Shown: in pieces, positions 1 to 11,261 of the stretch
Layout of the letters: each line of letters begins with the position of its first letter
Numbering within the stretch: position 1 is the stretch's first letter
Notes under the pieces: generated by a model
Told to the model about the DNA's origin: nothing
The model's input: the letters and a program-made list of their open reading frames with translations, nothing else
The model's database searches: none
Source: Bacilli bacterium
Lineage (GTDB): Bacteria; Bacillota_I; Bacilli_A; RFN20; CAG-826
DNA: 41,240 bases
Direction of reading: 5' to 3'
NCBI GenBank assembly: GCA_017447725.1
Contig: JAFSMX010000013.1
Span: 1 to 41,240 of the forward strand
Position numbers and translations under genes: made by a program

Positions 1-667
<667 letters not shown>

Positions 668-675
668 TTACCTCC

Positions 676-1514
676 TTAGAGTTGACCCGAGACGATTTCA
701 GTAATCTCTTGGGTAATGGCGGCTTGTCTAGCCTTATTGTATTCGAGTGTTAATTGATCAATTAATTCATCAGCATTATCTGAGGCGTTTTCCATTGCGG
801 TACGTCTGGCAGTTTGTTCAGAAACAATTGATTCAACTACTTTTTGGAAAAGAATGGCATTTAAGTAAATTGGAACAAGTTCTTCGATTAAGGTCTTAAC
901 ATCGGTATCAAAAATTGGTGGATATCGATAATCTTCACTTCTTCCCTCGTTTACTAGTGGGAATAATTTGAGGTCGCAAGGAACAAATTTTAAAGAGTTG
1001 ACATAATGTGTGTAAACAAGGTGTACGCTACGATATTTTTCTTCTTTAAATAAGGAATCAAGCGTACGTCCAAGTTTATTGATGTGAGTCATACTAATTG
1101 AGTCAGCACAATGAAGAAGATCATTATTTACTTCATAACCTTCCTCACTATAAATGTTTTGTGACTTTGAGCCGACAAGATATAAAACAGAATTGTTTTT
1201 ATCAATGTTTTGTTTAACATAGTTAAACAGGTTATTGTTGTAACCGGCACAAAGTCCGAAATTAGAATGAATCACGACATATAAATCTTTGTCAGCTTTT
1301 GGTTCTTTGCAGTAAACAATTTCTTCATCAATTTGACGTGCGAAAAGTTCTTGAATGAGTGCAGCAATTTCGTTGCTGTATCGTTCATTGTTTTCCATTA
1401 ATCGACGGAACTTTTTTAACTTCACGGTGGAAACAAGTTCCATCGCTTTGGTTATTTTCTTTGTCGAGTTAATCGAGGCGATTCGACGTTTAGTTTTGTG
1501 AAGAGATTGCGCCA

Positions 1515-1515
<1 letters not shown>
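676..1515 (-). CDS. atpG: ATP synthase F1 subunit gamma
   Basis: Central rotor shaft linking the c-ring to the alpha3beta3 head. It has 279 residues, close to the family's usual 280-290. The N-terminal helix contains the typical SLHKTKRRIASINSTKKITKAMELV pattern (residues about 4-28) and the C-terminal helix contains ENASDNADELIDQL and the QAAITQEITEIVSG end. The start codon shares its A with the atpA stop (TAATG), so translation is probably coupled. No Cys-rich regulatory insert is seen. Confidence 0.97.
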
Positions 1516-3559
<2,044 letters not shown>

Positions 3560-3561
3560 AA

Positions 3562-4104
3562 TTATTCTTTATGTTCTAAATCAGAGATAAACTCATTAAT
3601 GAGTTTTTCGTTATCCTTTTGATTAACTTCCCTGGATAAGACTTTCTTTGATGCGTCAAAAGCAACATCAACGATTTGGGAATGGATTTCATCCTTACTC
3701 TTTTCAATTTCTTGTTCAATTTCTTGTTTGGCACGCATGACTTCTTGATCAGCTTCTTCTTTGGCTTTGGCGTGGATTTTTTGTCTTTCTTTATCAGCGT
3801 CAACTTTGGCTTGTTCAACAATAACTAAAGCTTCTTGACGAGATTTTTTTAGTTCAAGTTGGGCTTCTTCGACTTTTTCGGCAGCTTCTTTTTCGCTTTG
3901 TTCAGCATTGCGAAGCTTTCCTTCCACGTAGTCAGCACGTTTTTTGATCAGTTTTTTCACTGGTTTATAGGCAAAGTAGAAAACAACGATTAGCAAAAGA
4001 ACGAACGCTAAGAAAACAGCTAAAGCATCCCAAGGATTTGGGAAGAGTTTTTCTAAGAAACCTTCTTTTGTAATAACGTCATCATAAATGACAAGATGTT
4101 CCAT
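3562..4104 (-). CDS. atpF: ATP synthase Fo subunit b
   Basis: Membrane-anchored peripheral stalk. It has 180 residues: one transmembrane helix at about residues 25-47 (WDALAVFLAFVLLLIVVFYFAY), then a long charged coiled coil (about residues 50-165) rich in E, K and A. The length is typical for single-b systems of Firmicutes. A Shine-Dalgarno (AAAGGAGGC) precedes the ATG at 4104. It lies 27 bp after atpE. Confidence 0.96.
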   Translation of the reverse strand: MEHLVIYDDVITKEGFLEKLFPNPWDALAVFLAFVLLLIVVFYFAYKPVKKLIKKRADYVEGKLRNAEQSEKEAAEKVEEAQLELKKSRQEALVIVEQAKVDADKERQKIHAKAKEEADQEVMRAKQEIEQEIEKSKDEIHSQIVDVAFDASKKVLSREVNQKDNEKLINEFISDLEHKE

Positions 4105-4131
4105 AAGTGCCTCCTTTCAATCAACAAGAAA

Positions 4132-4356
4132 TTAGAATACGAAGAGTAAGAGAATAGAAATCAATAAAGAGTAAATACCACAGGTTTCGACAAGGGCACA
4201 GCCGATAATCATTGAGGAACGTAATTTTCCATACATTTCTGGATTACGTGACATACCTTCAATGGCTTTACCACAAAGATAACCTTCACCAATTGATGAT
4301 GCGCCAGCACTAAGAATGGCGATACCAGCAGCAATGGCAATTAATGGATCTTTCAT
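4132..4356 (-). CDS. atpE: ATP synthase Fo subunit c (ion-binding rotor ring)
   Basis: Hairpin of two transmembrane helices that forms the rotor ring. It has 74 residues with the conserved polar loop SRNPE (residues 36-40). The ion-binding carboxylate is E57 in the second helix (CALVETCGIYSLL). A second carboxylate, E24, replaces the Gln of classic Na+ rings in the IGEGY motif of helix 1, and T58 and Y62 sit at the Ser66/Tyr70 positions of the Ilyobacter ring. This set matches the two-carboxylate Na+ motif known from Fusobacterium c-rings. The start overlaps the atpB stop (ATGTATGA region). Na+ coupling is inferred from these residues only. Confidence 0.96.
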   Translation of the reverse strand: MKDPLIAIAAGIAILSAGASSIGEGYLCGKAIEGMSRNPEMYGKLRSSMIIGCALVETCGIYSLLISILLLFVF

Positions 4357-5114
4357 ACATGATTCTCCTTTCTAGTAGCTAAAGCTACTTCTGTTTCAAC
4401 ATCTTCTGGACGTTCTTGAGCAATAAATAGCATCGTCAAGAAGACAAAGACCATCGTCTGGATAAATCCAGAGAAGAGGTCAAAGTAAGCATGGAAAACT
4501 GGGGTTACAATCGGAGTAATAAACACCGAATTAAGACCTGCCGGAGCGAATGAGAAAATCGCTGATGAGATATTTCCAAGCAAACTATTCAGTAAAGAAA
4601 TTAACACCCAACCAACAATGGCGTTACCAAACATACGAAGGGTCATCGAAATTAATGGAGCCCACATGGAGATCAAGTTCACTGGTAAGAAAACTGGGAT
4701 TGGGTCAATAAAACGTTTGAAGTATCTCCATCTCGTATAACGAATTGAGGTGACGTGAATCAAAACGAAAGTAATTAACGCTAATGTAAGTGGAACCGCA
4801 ATATTACTCATTGGAGTTGGTAAACCAGTAATTCCAATAGTAAAGGAGAGGAATAAGAACGGAATTATTGCCAGCAATAATCCACCAAAGTTTTCAAATC
4901 CTGGTCCCATTGTCTCGTGAACTGTTGCGTCGAGTTTTTCAACACACCATTCCACAAGTAAAAGCAAACCTCTTGGTTTCTTTGTTGGATCTGCTTTTTT
5001 AGCTAAGATACCAACAACTATGGCTAAAATCATTAAAACTCCGATTATCAAAAGAGCGAGGATGATTTCGCCGGTTGGGTTAAAGCTCTTAAATGATTCG
5101 GAGGAGTAAGGCAT
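4353..5114 (-). CDS. atpB: ATP synthase Fo subunit a
   Basis: Stator ion channel facing the c-ring. It has 253 residues and about five hydrophobic helices. The essential arginine is R160 in the conserved SMTLRMFGNAIVGW segment, and the C-terminal helix contains LFSGFIQTMVFVFLTMLFI, where the conserved Gln is Q218-219-like within the GFIQ motif. It ends in TGA overlapping the atpE start. The start codon overlaps the atpI stop (TAATG). Confidence 0.96.
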   Translation of the reverse strand: MPYSSESFKSFNPTGEIILALLIIGVLMILAIVVGILAKKADPTKKPRGLLLLVEWCVEKLDATVHETMGPGFENFGGLLLAIIPFLFLSFTIGITGLPTPMSNIAVPLTLALITFVLIHVTSIRYTRWRYFKRFIDPIPVFLPVNLISMWAPLISMTLRMFGNAIVGWVLISLLNSLLGNISSAIFSFAPAGLNSVFITPIVTPVFHAYFDLFSGFIQTMVFVFLTMLFIAQERPEDVETEVALATRKENHV

Positions 5115-5536
5115 TATTTTAATTCACCAATATTCATGAAGTTCTTTTTCTCTCTTGTCATCACAACAGCAACAACAACGACCATTGGGACAAAAGCGAT
5201 TAATAGGCCAAAAACAGAGTTTTTAAAGGCTGGAATTTGTTGAGAGATATCAAGATATGCTAATAAAACTGTCATTCCGACATAGATGAGCATTCTTGTG
5301 AAATAGAAAAGCAAGAATAACGAGGCTTTGTAGTTCTTTAAAGCAATGCTGCTACCTTTGAAAAGTAAAACAACATTGATTGCTGAGACCACCATCCCGA
5401 TTGATGCACCAATCAACCATCCTGGTTGAGAGAAGAATAAACCAATACAAGATAAGGCAATTAAAGCTAGACCAAAAAGGCAGCAATAAAGAACTAAACG
5501 CACTAAAGTGCTTTGAGAAGAGAATAACTTTTTCAT
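5114..5536 (-). CDS. atpI: ATP synthase subunit I-like membrane protein
   Basis: Small protein with four predicted transmembrane helices at the head of the F-ATPase operon. It fits the ATP synthase I family, whose members assist c-ring assembly or cation supply. I place the start at the ATG at 5536 (MKKLFSSQ, 140 residues) rather than the in-frame ATG at 5542. A good promoter (TTGACT at 5571-5566, 17-bp spacer, TAATAT at 5548-5543) puts the expected transcript start at or next to the 5536 codon, with no room for a Shine-Dalgarno. The sequence itself is poorly conserved, so the identification leans on topology and position. Confidence 0.82.
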   Translation of the reverse strand: MKKLFSSQSTLVRLVLYCCLFGLALIALSCIGLFFSQPGWLIGASIGMVVSAINVVLLFKGSSIALKNYKASLFLLFYFTRMLIYVGMTVLLAYLDISQQIPAFKNSVFGLLIAFVPMVVVVAVVMTREKKNFMNIGELK

Positions 5537-5542
5537 ACGCAT

Positions 5543-5571
5543 ATATTAAATACGCAAGCAAAAAAAGTCAA
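5543..5571 (-). promoter_or_regulatory. Promoter of the ATP synthase operon
   Basis: TTGACT (5571-5566), a 17-bp spacer and TAATAT (5548-5543), read on the minus strand. The -10 ends exactly 6 nt before the ATG at 5536, so the transcript would be leaderless. The -35 lies inside the hairpin that follows the phosphofructokinase gene. Confidence 0.7.
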
Positions 5572-5591
5572 TCCATTTGGACTGACTTTTT
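5561..5591. terminator. Hairpin terminator after the phosphofructokinase gene
   Basis: Inverted repeat AAAAAGTCA...TGACTTTTT with inner CC/GG pairs, U-rich on both strands. It lies 16 bp past the minus-strand stop of the phosphofructokinase gene. It overlaps the -35 box of the atp promoter. Confidence 0.75.
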
Positions 5592-5607
5592 ATTAGTTGG
5601 TTTTATC

Positions 5608-6813
5608 TTACTTTACGAGCACTCTTTTTAAGACGCATGATTTGATAATTCCGTTTTCCATTTGAACTGGAATTTCACCTTGAATGAGTGGTAAGCAGTA
5701 GTCACGGAATGATTGTGCCATTTTGGTATCATCAACCATCATTGATGTTGGAACTTTTTGTTCAACATTCGCGATTAATGAGATATCAACTGGTTCATAA
5801 CTTACTTTGTAAGGTTTGTTCGAAACTCGCTTAATAGCGATCATGTGTCCGGTCATTCCTTCAAGGGCTTTTTGGACAGCGATTGAACCACACATGATCG
5901 CTTCATCAGAGTCAACTTTAGAGGTTAAGAATGAGTAGGCACGTTGTGGTAAGGAAAGTTCAATGGCGCGGATTGGATAACCAAGTTTATCTTCAACGAT
6001 TTTAGCAAGGTCTGCTCCAGCTCCACCAAGTTGCATATGACCAAAGGAGTCGACACGAGCATTAGAAGTGTCTCTTTCGAAGATGATTCCTTCGGAAACA
6101 GCGACAATAGCGTTGCCTTTCTTCTTGTATAATGCGTCAACTTTCTTTAAGAAATCTTCCATATCGAATTTGTTTTCTGGAAGATAAATTAAGTCTGGAC
6201 GAGCTTCTTCTGGGAGAAGATCAACCGCTGCTGTTAACCAGCCAGCGTTACGTCCCATCACTTCGATGATGTAGACTTTACCTTTCTTATAACACACCGC
6301 GTCTAAGATAATTTCTTTTGTGGTATTAACAACGTATTTTGCAGCACTACCAAAACCTAAAGAGTGATCGGTAATGGCGAGGTCGTTATCAACAGTTTTT
6401 GGAACACCCATAACCTTGATATCAAAACCTTTCTCTTTACAAAGTAAAGAAAGTTTGTAACAAGTATCCATGGAGTCGTTACCACCGTTGACAAAAACAT
6501 AACCAATATTATGCTTCTCACAGGTCTCTAAAATCTTTGCATATTCTTCATCATGGAAGTCTTTTGGAAGTTTATGACGGGAGGTTCCTAAAATTGAACC
6601 TGGAGTTTGTTTTAAGAGTTCGATTTGTTCTGGATCTTCTTTACCAAAATCGATGATGTTATCGGTAAGAAGTCCTTCAATTCCGTTAAGTGAACCATAG
6701 ATATGGGAAATTTCTGGATGCTTTTCAGCTTCTTTGATTGCTCCATATAAGGAAGTGTTAATAACACTTGTTGGTCCACCAGATTGAATGTAAACCATTG
6801 CTTTTGAATTCAT
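5608..6813 (-). CDS. 6-phosphofructokinase, probably PPi-dependent
   Basis: Phosphorylates fructose-6-phosphate to fructose-1,6-bisphosphate in glycolysis. It has 401 residues, the size of pyrophosphate-dependent enzymes rather than the 320-residue ATP-PfkA. The phosphoryl-donor motif reads GGNDSMDT, with Asp where ATP enzymes have Gly (GGDGS), and PKTVDNDL carries the Lys typical of PPi users. Catalytic TVDND and the substrate motif MGRNAGWL are both present. The start follows a good Shine-Dalgarno (AAGGAGAC). It diverges from the nucleoside kinase. PPi use would make this step reversible and spare ATP; donor assignment is from motifs only. Confidence 0.93.
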   Translation of the reverse strand: MNSKAMVYIQSGGPTSVINTSLYGAIKEAEKHPEISHIYGSLNGIEGLLTDNIIDFGKEDPEQIELLKQTPGSILGTSRHKLPKDFHDEEYAKILETCEKHNIGYVFVNGGNDSMDTCYKLSLLCKEKGFDIKVMGVPKTVDNDLAITDHSLGFGSAAKYVVNTTKEIILDAVCYKKGKVYIIEVMGRNAGWLTAAVDLLPEEARPDLIYLPENKFDMEDFLKKVDALYKKKGNAIVAVSEGIIFERDTSNARVDSFGHMQLGGAGADLAKIVEDKLGYPIRAIELSLPQRAYSFLTSKVDSDEAIMCGSIAVQKALEGMTGHMIAIKRVSNKPYKVSYEPVDISLIANVEQKVPTSMMVDDTKMAQSFRDYCLPLIQGEIPVQMENGIIKSCVLKRVLVK

Positions 6814-6866
6814 TTAATAAGTCTCCTTAATTATCAAAATAAGAAATACGCTATAATTTTATTGAA

Positions 6867-6872
6867 ATTATA
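6867..6872 (-). promoter_or_regulatory. Likely -10 box of the phosphofructokinase gene
   Basis: Perfect TATAAT on the minus strand, 53 nt upstream of the ATG at 6813. No convincing -35 is seen at the right distance, so an activator or another start is possible. Confidence 0.4.
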
Positions 6873-6907
6873 TTACCTCGTAAAGCAAAAATCGTTCTAT
6901 AGGCGTA

Positions 6908-6921
6908 TGTAAGCGCTTGTA
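6908..6921. promoter_or_regulatory. cre-like CcpA operator
   Basis: TGTAAGCGCTTGTA matches 12 of the 14 positions of the catabolite-responsive element palindrome TGTAAGCGCTTACA, including the whole AAGCGCTT core. It sits between two divergent sugar/nucleoside metabolism genes and overlaps the -35 of the nucleoside kinase promoter, a repressing position, while lying upstream of the phosphofructokinase -10. CcpA itself is not in this window. Confidence 0.55.
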
Positions 6922-6945
6922 TAAACTTTCTTAATCATTTAAAAT
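6917..6945 (+). promoter_or_regulatory. Promoter of the nucleoside kinase gene
   Basis: TTGTAT (6917-6922), 17-bp spacer, TAAAAT (6940-6945), followed by the Shine-Dalgarno AAAGGAGG just before the ATG at 6976. The -35 overlaps the cre-like site. Confidence 0.6.
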
Positions 6946-6975
6946 TAATCGTGCGATATTAAAGGAGGCATATAA

Positions 6976-8619
6976 ATGTCATTCAAACTGAAATATCTTG
7001 GAAAAGAGAAAACTTTCGCATCAAAAGTTAAACTTCTTGATCTACTTGAAAAAGAAGATAAATCTTTTGTTTGTGCCCGTGTGAACAACCGTGTTCGCGA
7101 ATTAACTTATGAAGTCTATTACGACGCTAATGTTGAATTTTTAACTGTCAAAGACAGTGATGCAATTCGTACATATGAAGCTTCACTTCGTTTCGTTTTA
7201 GCGATGGCGATCCACAATGTTGATCCATCTCTAGATGTACGATTCTGCTATAACGTTTCACGTTCAGTCTTCGTTCAAATTTTAAACCAAGGAAGATATG
7301 CAACACCTGAACTTGTTGAACAAATTGATAAGGAAATGCAAAAAATTATTGCAGCTGATTATCCACTTGAAAGAGGTGTTTATACCAAAGAAGAAGCTGC
7401 TGACATCTATCGTGACCACCACTTAGATGATAAGTTAGCTATTCTCCAATACCGTCCAGAAAAAACTGTTCACCTTTATAACTGTAATGGTTATATGAAC
7501 TATATGTTCAGCAGAATGGTTCCATCAACTGGTTACCTTACATCTTATAAATTAAGACTTTATTCTCCAGGCATTATTGTCCAATATCCACGTAGTGAAT
7601 GTGGAGGAGAAATTCCACCATTCGAAGATGCTCCAACATTCGGTAAGACTCTAAAAGAGTCTCATGAATGGGGAAAGATTGCTGGTGCTGACTCTGTTGC
7701 CGGAATTAATGAGCACATCCACCGTGATGGCGTAATTGATTTTATTCAACTTTGTGAAGCTCGTCATAACCGTATGTTAACAACTCTTGGAGATATGATT
7801 TCCAAAGATATTGATAACATTCGTTTAATTTGTATTGCTGGACCATCAAGTTCTGGCAAAACAACATTTGCTAACCGGTTAAGAGTAGAACTCTTATCAA
7901 GAGGCATTAAACCAATCCGTATCTCGATTGATGACTACTATTTAACGAAAGCAGAAGCACCAAAGGATGAAGATGGAAAGCCAGATCTTGAATCAATCGA
8001 AGCTCTCGACATTGAATTATTCAACCAAAACATGCTTGATTTAATCAACGGAAAAGAAGTTCAATTACCAAAATTTGATTTCAAACTTGGTAAGAGAGTT
8101 CCAGGACGTATCTTAAAGGTCGGCCCAACTGAACCAATTATTATTGAAGGTATTCACGCGTTAAATGATCGTATGACAACACTCATTCCGCGTCACCAAA
8201 AATTCAAAATCTTCATTGCTCCTCAAGCACAAATTAACCTTGATAACGTGAACCCAGTATCAATTACTGATCTTCGTTTACTCCGTCGTTTAGTTCGTGA
8301 CTACAAGTTCCGTGCTGCCTCAGCTGAAGAAACATTCAGTATGTGGCCAAGTGTCCGTCGTGGAGAATTTAAATGGATCTATGACACCCAAGAAGGTGCT
8401 GATTACGTTTATAACTCCATGCTCTCATACGAACTTTGTGTGATGAAGAAATACGCGATGCCACTTCTTGAAGCAGTTGATCGTGAAGACAAATACTTCC
8501 CAGTTGCTGAAAGACTCATCCGTATGCTCAAATACTTCGATGATATGCCAGATGAATGGGTCCCATGTAACTCCCTTATGAGAGAGTTTATTGGCGGATC
8601 TTGTTACGAAGGCGCTTAA
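6976..8619 (+). CDS. TGS-domain uridine kinase-like nucleoside kinase
   Basis: Likely phosphorylates a nucleoside, as in the uridine kinase (Udk) family, for pyrimidine salvage. It has 547 residues, far longer than Udk (about 210). The N-terminal TGS and ThrRS-like second domain (about residues 1-200) resemble threonyl-tRNA synthetase. The C-terminal P-loop kinase carries GPSSSGKTT at residues 289-297, DDYY in the substrate loop and an IIEGIHALND motif. This fused architecture is common in Firmicutes and Mollicutes-related genomes, but the substrate is not well established. A Shine-Dalgarno (AAAGGAGG) fixes the start. Confidence 0.9.
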   Translation: MSFKLKYLGKEKTFASKVKLLDLLEKEDKSFVCARVNNRVRELTYEVYYDANVEFLTVKDSDAIRTYEASLRFVLAMAIHNVDPSLDVRFCYNVSRSVFVQILNQGRYATPELVEQIDKEMQKIIAADYPLERGVYTKEEAADIYRDHHLDDKLAILQYRPEKTVHLYNCNGYMNYMFSRMVPSTGYLTSYKLRLYSPGIIVQYPRSECGGEIPPFEDAPTFGKTLKESHEWGKIAGADSVAGINEHIHRDGVIDFIQLCEARHNRMLTTLGDMISKDIDNIRLICIAGPSSSGKTTFANRLRVELLSRGIKPIRISIDDYYLTKAEAPKDEDGKPDLESIEALDIELFNQNMLDLINGKEVQLPKFDFKLGKRVPGRILKVGPTEPIIIEGIHALNDRMTTLIPRHQKFKIFIAPQAQINLDNVNPVSITDLRLLRRLVRDYKFRAASAEETFSMWPSVRRGEFKWIYDTQEGADYVYNSMLSYELCVMKKYAMPLLEAVDREDKYFPVAERLIRMLKYFDDMPDEWVPCNSLMREFIGGSCYEGA

Positions 8620-8631
8620 TTGAATACGAAT

Positions 8632-8663
8632 AAAAAAGAACCAGCAATTCCTGGTTCTTTTTT
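8632..8663. terminator. Bidirectional terminator carrying the AACCAG palindrome
   Basis: AAAAGAACCAG, loop CAATTC, CTGGTTCTTTT: an 11-bp stem with A/T tails on both sides, between two converging genes. Its core (8638-8657) is copy A of a dispersed element seen again at 17053, 20559 and 30730. Confidence 0.9.
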
Positions 8664-9780
8664 ATTTTTCGTCACGTTTTGAGTAGGTTTTTGCAAATCT
8701 CTTTTTTTCGCGGTTGTAAATGTAAAAGAGGATTGAATAATACGTTTTCTTCATCACCATGTATCGGTCAGCTTCTTCTTTGGAAATACGAGATAAATAG
8801 AATTCCGAGAAGATCTTTTCATAACGGAAGAAACATTCATAAACGGTGAGTAATGTGAGTCTTAAGTAATACTCATCTCGAGAATAAATCAAAATTGGCG
8901 AGGAGTGAGAAATCTCTGACGCCATTTCATAAAGTTTGGAGTAGGCGGATAATCCAGCTAAACGTTCTACTCCATCTCTGAAGTTAAACTTGAATTGTGG
9001 ATCTTCATTATAATTTGGTACAGCAGTTAACCAACCATACTCGATATATTTCTTCATGTCCTTACTCTTTAATTCAAGAGCACGCATTCCTTCTTTCAGT
9101 TCGGCAAAGATTTTGTCATCTTCTTCTTTATCTTTAACTCCACCGCGGAAGGCAACACCGTATTTTAAGTGTTGGACATACTTATTTTGGATTGGAGTTC
9201 CATATTTATTTAATAGATGAAGAATACATTCATTTTCATGGAGTGTTCTCCATAAGGAGAACGCCTCTGTTCCAAACCCATCAACGACAAGGTCTAAAAT
9301 GGCTTTCATAATGGAGAAGCCTTTGTGCATCACATCAAGAACTAATGTTTCATTTGGGTTGTTTTTTGGAAAACGAGAAAGCATTCCAAGCATAAAGTTC
9401 AGATATAAATCTAAATTAGAAACAACTGGAGAATACTTTGTTGTTAGACGTGTGTTCTTGTAGTTTAGATGTTCATTGGTAAAGTATTTGTCGACCGCTA
9501 ATGAAACAATGCGAGAAATCGCTGCTTCATCATCTTTGAGTGATTTACAATCAACATCGTGGGAATCAAGATAGAATCCAAACTCATTAATTAAGTAAAG
9601 AGTTAATGGGAATGAATTAACAGGAACAGCTTTACCAAATAGATTTGATTGAGATAATTCGATTGCTCCCTCATAAGCAATTTCATATGCTTCAAAAACA
9701 ACTTCTGGATCAATTTGCGAACGAACTTGAAGTTGGTTGAAGAGATTAATAAATTGTTCGTGAGAAAGAATATTTTTCAT
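8662..9780 (-). CDS. Uncharacterised DUF5677-like protein
   Basis: I do not recognise it with certainty. It is a 372-residue, mostly helical, soluble protein without signal peptide. The block around residues 160-190 (VVDGFGTEAFSLWRTLHENECILHL) and a later SEISHSSP motif followed by an aromatic helix resemble DUF5677-family proteins, whose function is unknown. It begins 2 bp after the glpK stop and is the last gene of the yigZ-pepP-glpK operon, so it is co-transcribed with glycerol kinase. Its stop codon lies next to a bidirectional terminator. Confidence 0.75.
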   Translation of the reverse strand: MKNILSHEQFINLFNQLQVRSQIDPEVVFEAYEIAYEGAIELSQSNLFGKAVPVNSFPLTLYLINEFGFYLDSHDVDCKSLKDDEAAISRIVSLAVDKYFTNEHLNYKNTRLTTKYSPVVSNLDLYLNFMLGMLSRFPKNNPNETLVLDVMHKGFSIMKAILDLVVDGFGTEAFSLWRTLHENECILHLLNKYGTPIQNKYVQHLKYGVAFRGGVKDKEEDDKIFAELKEGMRALELKSKDMKKYIEYGWLTAVPNYNEDPQFKFNFRDGVERLAGLSAYSKLYEMASEISHSSPILIYSRDEYYLRLTLLTVYECFFRYEKIFSEFYLSRISKEEADRYMVMKKTYYSILFYIYNREKKRFAKTYSKRDEK

Positions 9781-9782
9781 TG

Positions 9783-11261
9783 TTAATTTTTGAATTTAAT
9801 AGCAGATTTCACCGCAATTTCCCATCCTTTATATAATCTTCGAGCCTCATTTTGGTTCATCTTTGGATGGAAGTTTTTAGCGATCGTATGAGCGTTACTA
9901 ATTTCATCAAGTGAGGAGAAGAAACCAGAACCTAAACCAGCCATAAATGCTGCACCAATCGCAGTTGATTCTAGGCAAGTAGGTTTAGAAACTGGAATAT
10001 CTAAAATATCGCTTTGGAATTGAAGCATAATGTCTGAGTTAGTGACACCACCATCGACATAAAGTCGATTAATCTTTATTTTTGATTCTTGTTCCATGAC
10101 AGAGAAGACATCTTTACATTGGAAAGCAATTGCTTGTAGAGTTGCTAGAGCAAAATGGTCTAATGTTGTTCCAGCGCTAATTCCAAAGAAAGCACCGCGA
10201 ACATCATCATCCCAATATGGAGTTCCAAGACCAACAAATGCTGGAACAAAATAAACTCCACCAGTGTTTGGGACACGTTGAGCCATGATGTTCACATCAT
10301 TTGAATGCTTAATAATATGTAATCCGTCTCTTAACCATTTAATTGCGGAGCCACACACGAACACTGAACCTTCTAGCGCATAAGAGACTTCTCCGTGAAG
10401 ATCCCAGGCGATTGTTGTTAATAATCCTTTTTTAGAAAGAACTGGTTTATCACCAATGTTCATTAACATGAAGCAACCTGTTCCGTATGTTGATTTAGAC
10501 ATTCCTGGATCAAAACAATTTTGACCAAATAAAGCGGCTTGTTGGTCACCGATAACACCAGTAATTGGAGTGTCTTTATCAAGAAGAGAGATTGTACCAA
10601 AGCTAGCATCACAGGATTTCACTTCTGGAAGCATTTTTCTTGGAATATTAAATAGTTTTAATAAGTCTTCATCCCATTCTTTGGTGTTAATGTTAAATAA
10701 CATGGTACGGGATGCATTGGTGATATCAGTTGCGTGTACATCACCTTTTGTTAATTTATAAATTAACCAGGAGTCAACAGTACCAAACAAAAGTTCTCCA
10801 GCTTCGGCTCTTTCTTGACCTCTTGGGAGATGATCAAGGATGTAACGAATCTTTGAAGCTGAGAAATAAGGGTTAATAATTAAGCCAGTCTTTTCATGAA
10901 TCGTTTCTTCATGTTTCATGATTCGGTCACAAATATCTTGTGATTGGCGAGATTGCCAAACAATACCTTTGGAAACTGGTAATCCTGTGGTCTTTGACCA
11001 CACGATTGTTGTTTCACGTTGGTTAGTAATCCCAACGCAGGCAATCGAATCCCATCCAACATTGGCTTTTTCCAAAGCTATTTGAATAACATCCACTACT
11101 CCAGCAAAAAGTTCGTTTGCGTCAACTTCGACGTATCCGCTTTTTGGGTATTCTAATGGGAGTTCTCTTTGGGCAAAGGCAACAGTTAAGCCACCTTTGT
11201 TAAAAAGAATTGCTCGACTAGATGTTGTTCCTTGGTCAATAACGAGAATGTACTTATTCAT
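9783..11261 (-). CDS. glpK: Glycerol kinase
   Basis: Phosphorylates glycerol to glycerol-3-phosphate. It has 492 residues, the usual length for the FGGY family. The N-terminal ATP-binding DQGTTSSRAI motif, the INQRET-type loop (GITNQRETT), GVIGDQQAALFGQ and the YGTGCFMLMN segment are all in place, as is the C-terminal DGGVTNSDIMLQFQSDIL. The start codon lies inside the end of pepP (8-nt overlap), so it is translated from a polycistronic message. No glpF or glpO is seen in the window. Confidence 0.97.
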   Translation of the reverse strand: MNKYILVIDQGTTSSRAILFNKGGLTVAFAQRELPLEYPKSGYVEVDANELFAGVVDVIQIALEKANVGWDSIACVGITNQRETTIVWSKTTGLPVSKGIVWQSRQSQDICDRIMKHEETIHEKTGLIINPYFSASKIRYILDHLPRGQERAEAGELLFGTVDSWLIYKLTKGDVHATDITNASRTMLFNINTKEWDEDLLKLFNIPRKMLPEVKSCDASFGTISLLDKDTPITGVIGDQQAALFGQNCFDPGMSKSTYGTGCFMLMNIGDKPVLSKKGLLTTIAWDLHGEVSYALEGSVFVCGSAIKWLRDGLHIIKHSNDVNIMAQRVPNTGGVYFVPAFVGLGTPYWDDDVRGAFFGISAGTTLDHFALATLQAIAFQCKDVFSVMEQESKIKINRLYVDGGVTNSDIMLQFQSDILDIPVSKPTCLESTAIGAAFMAGLGSGFFSSLDEISNAHTIAKNFHPKMNQNEARRLYKGWEIAVKSAIKFKN

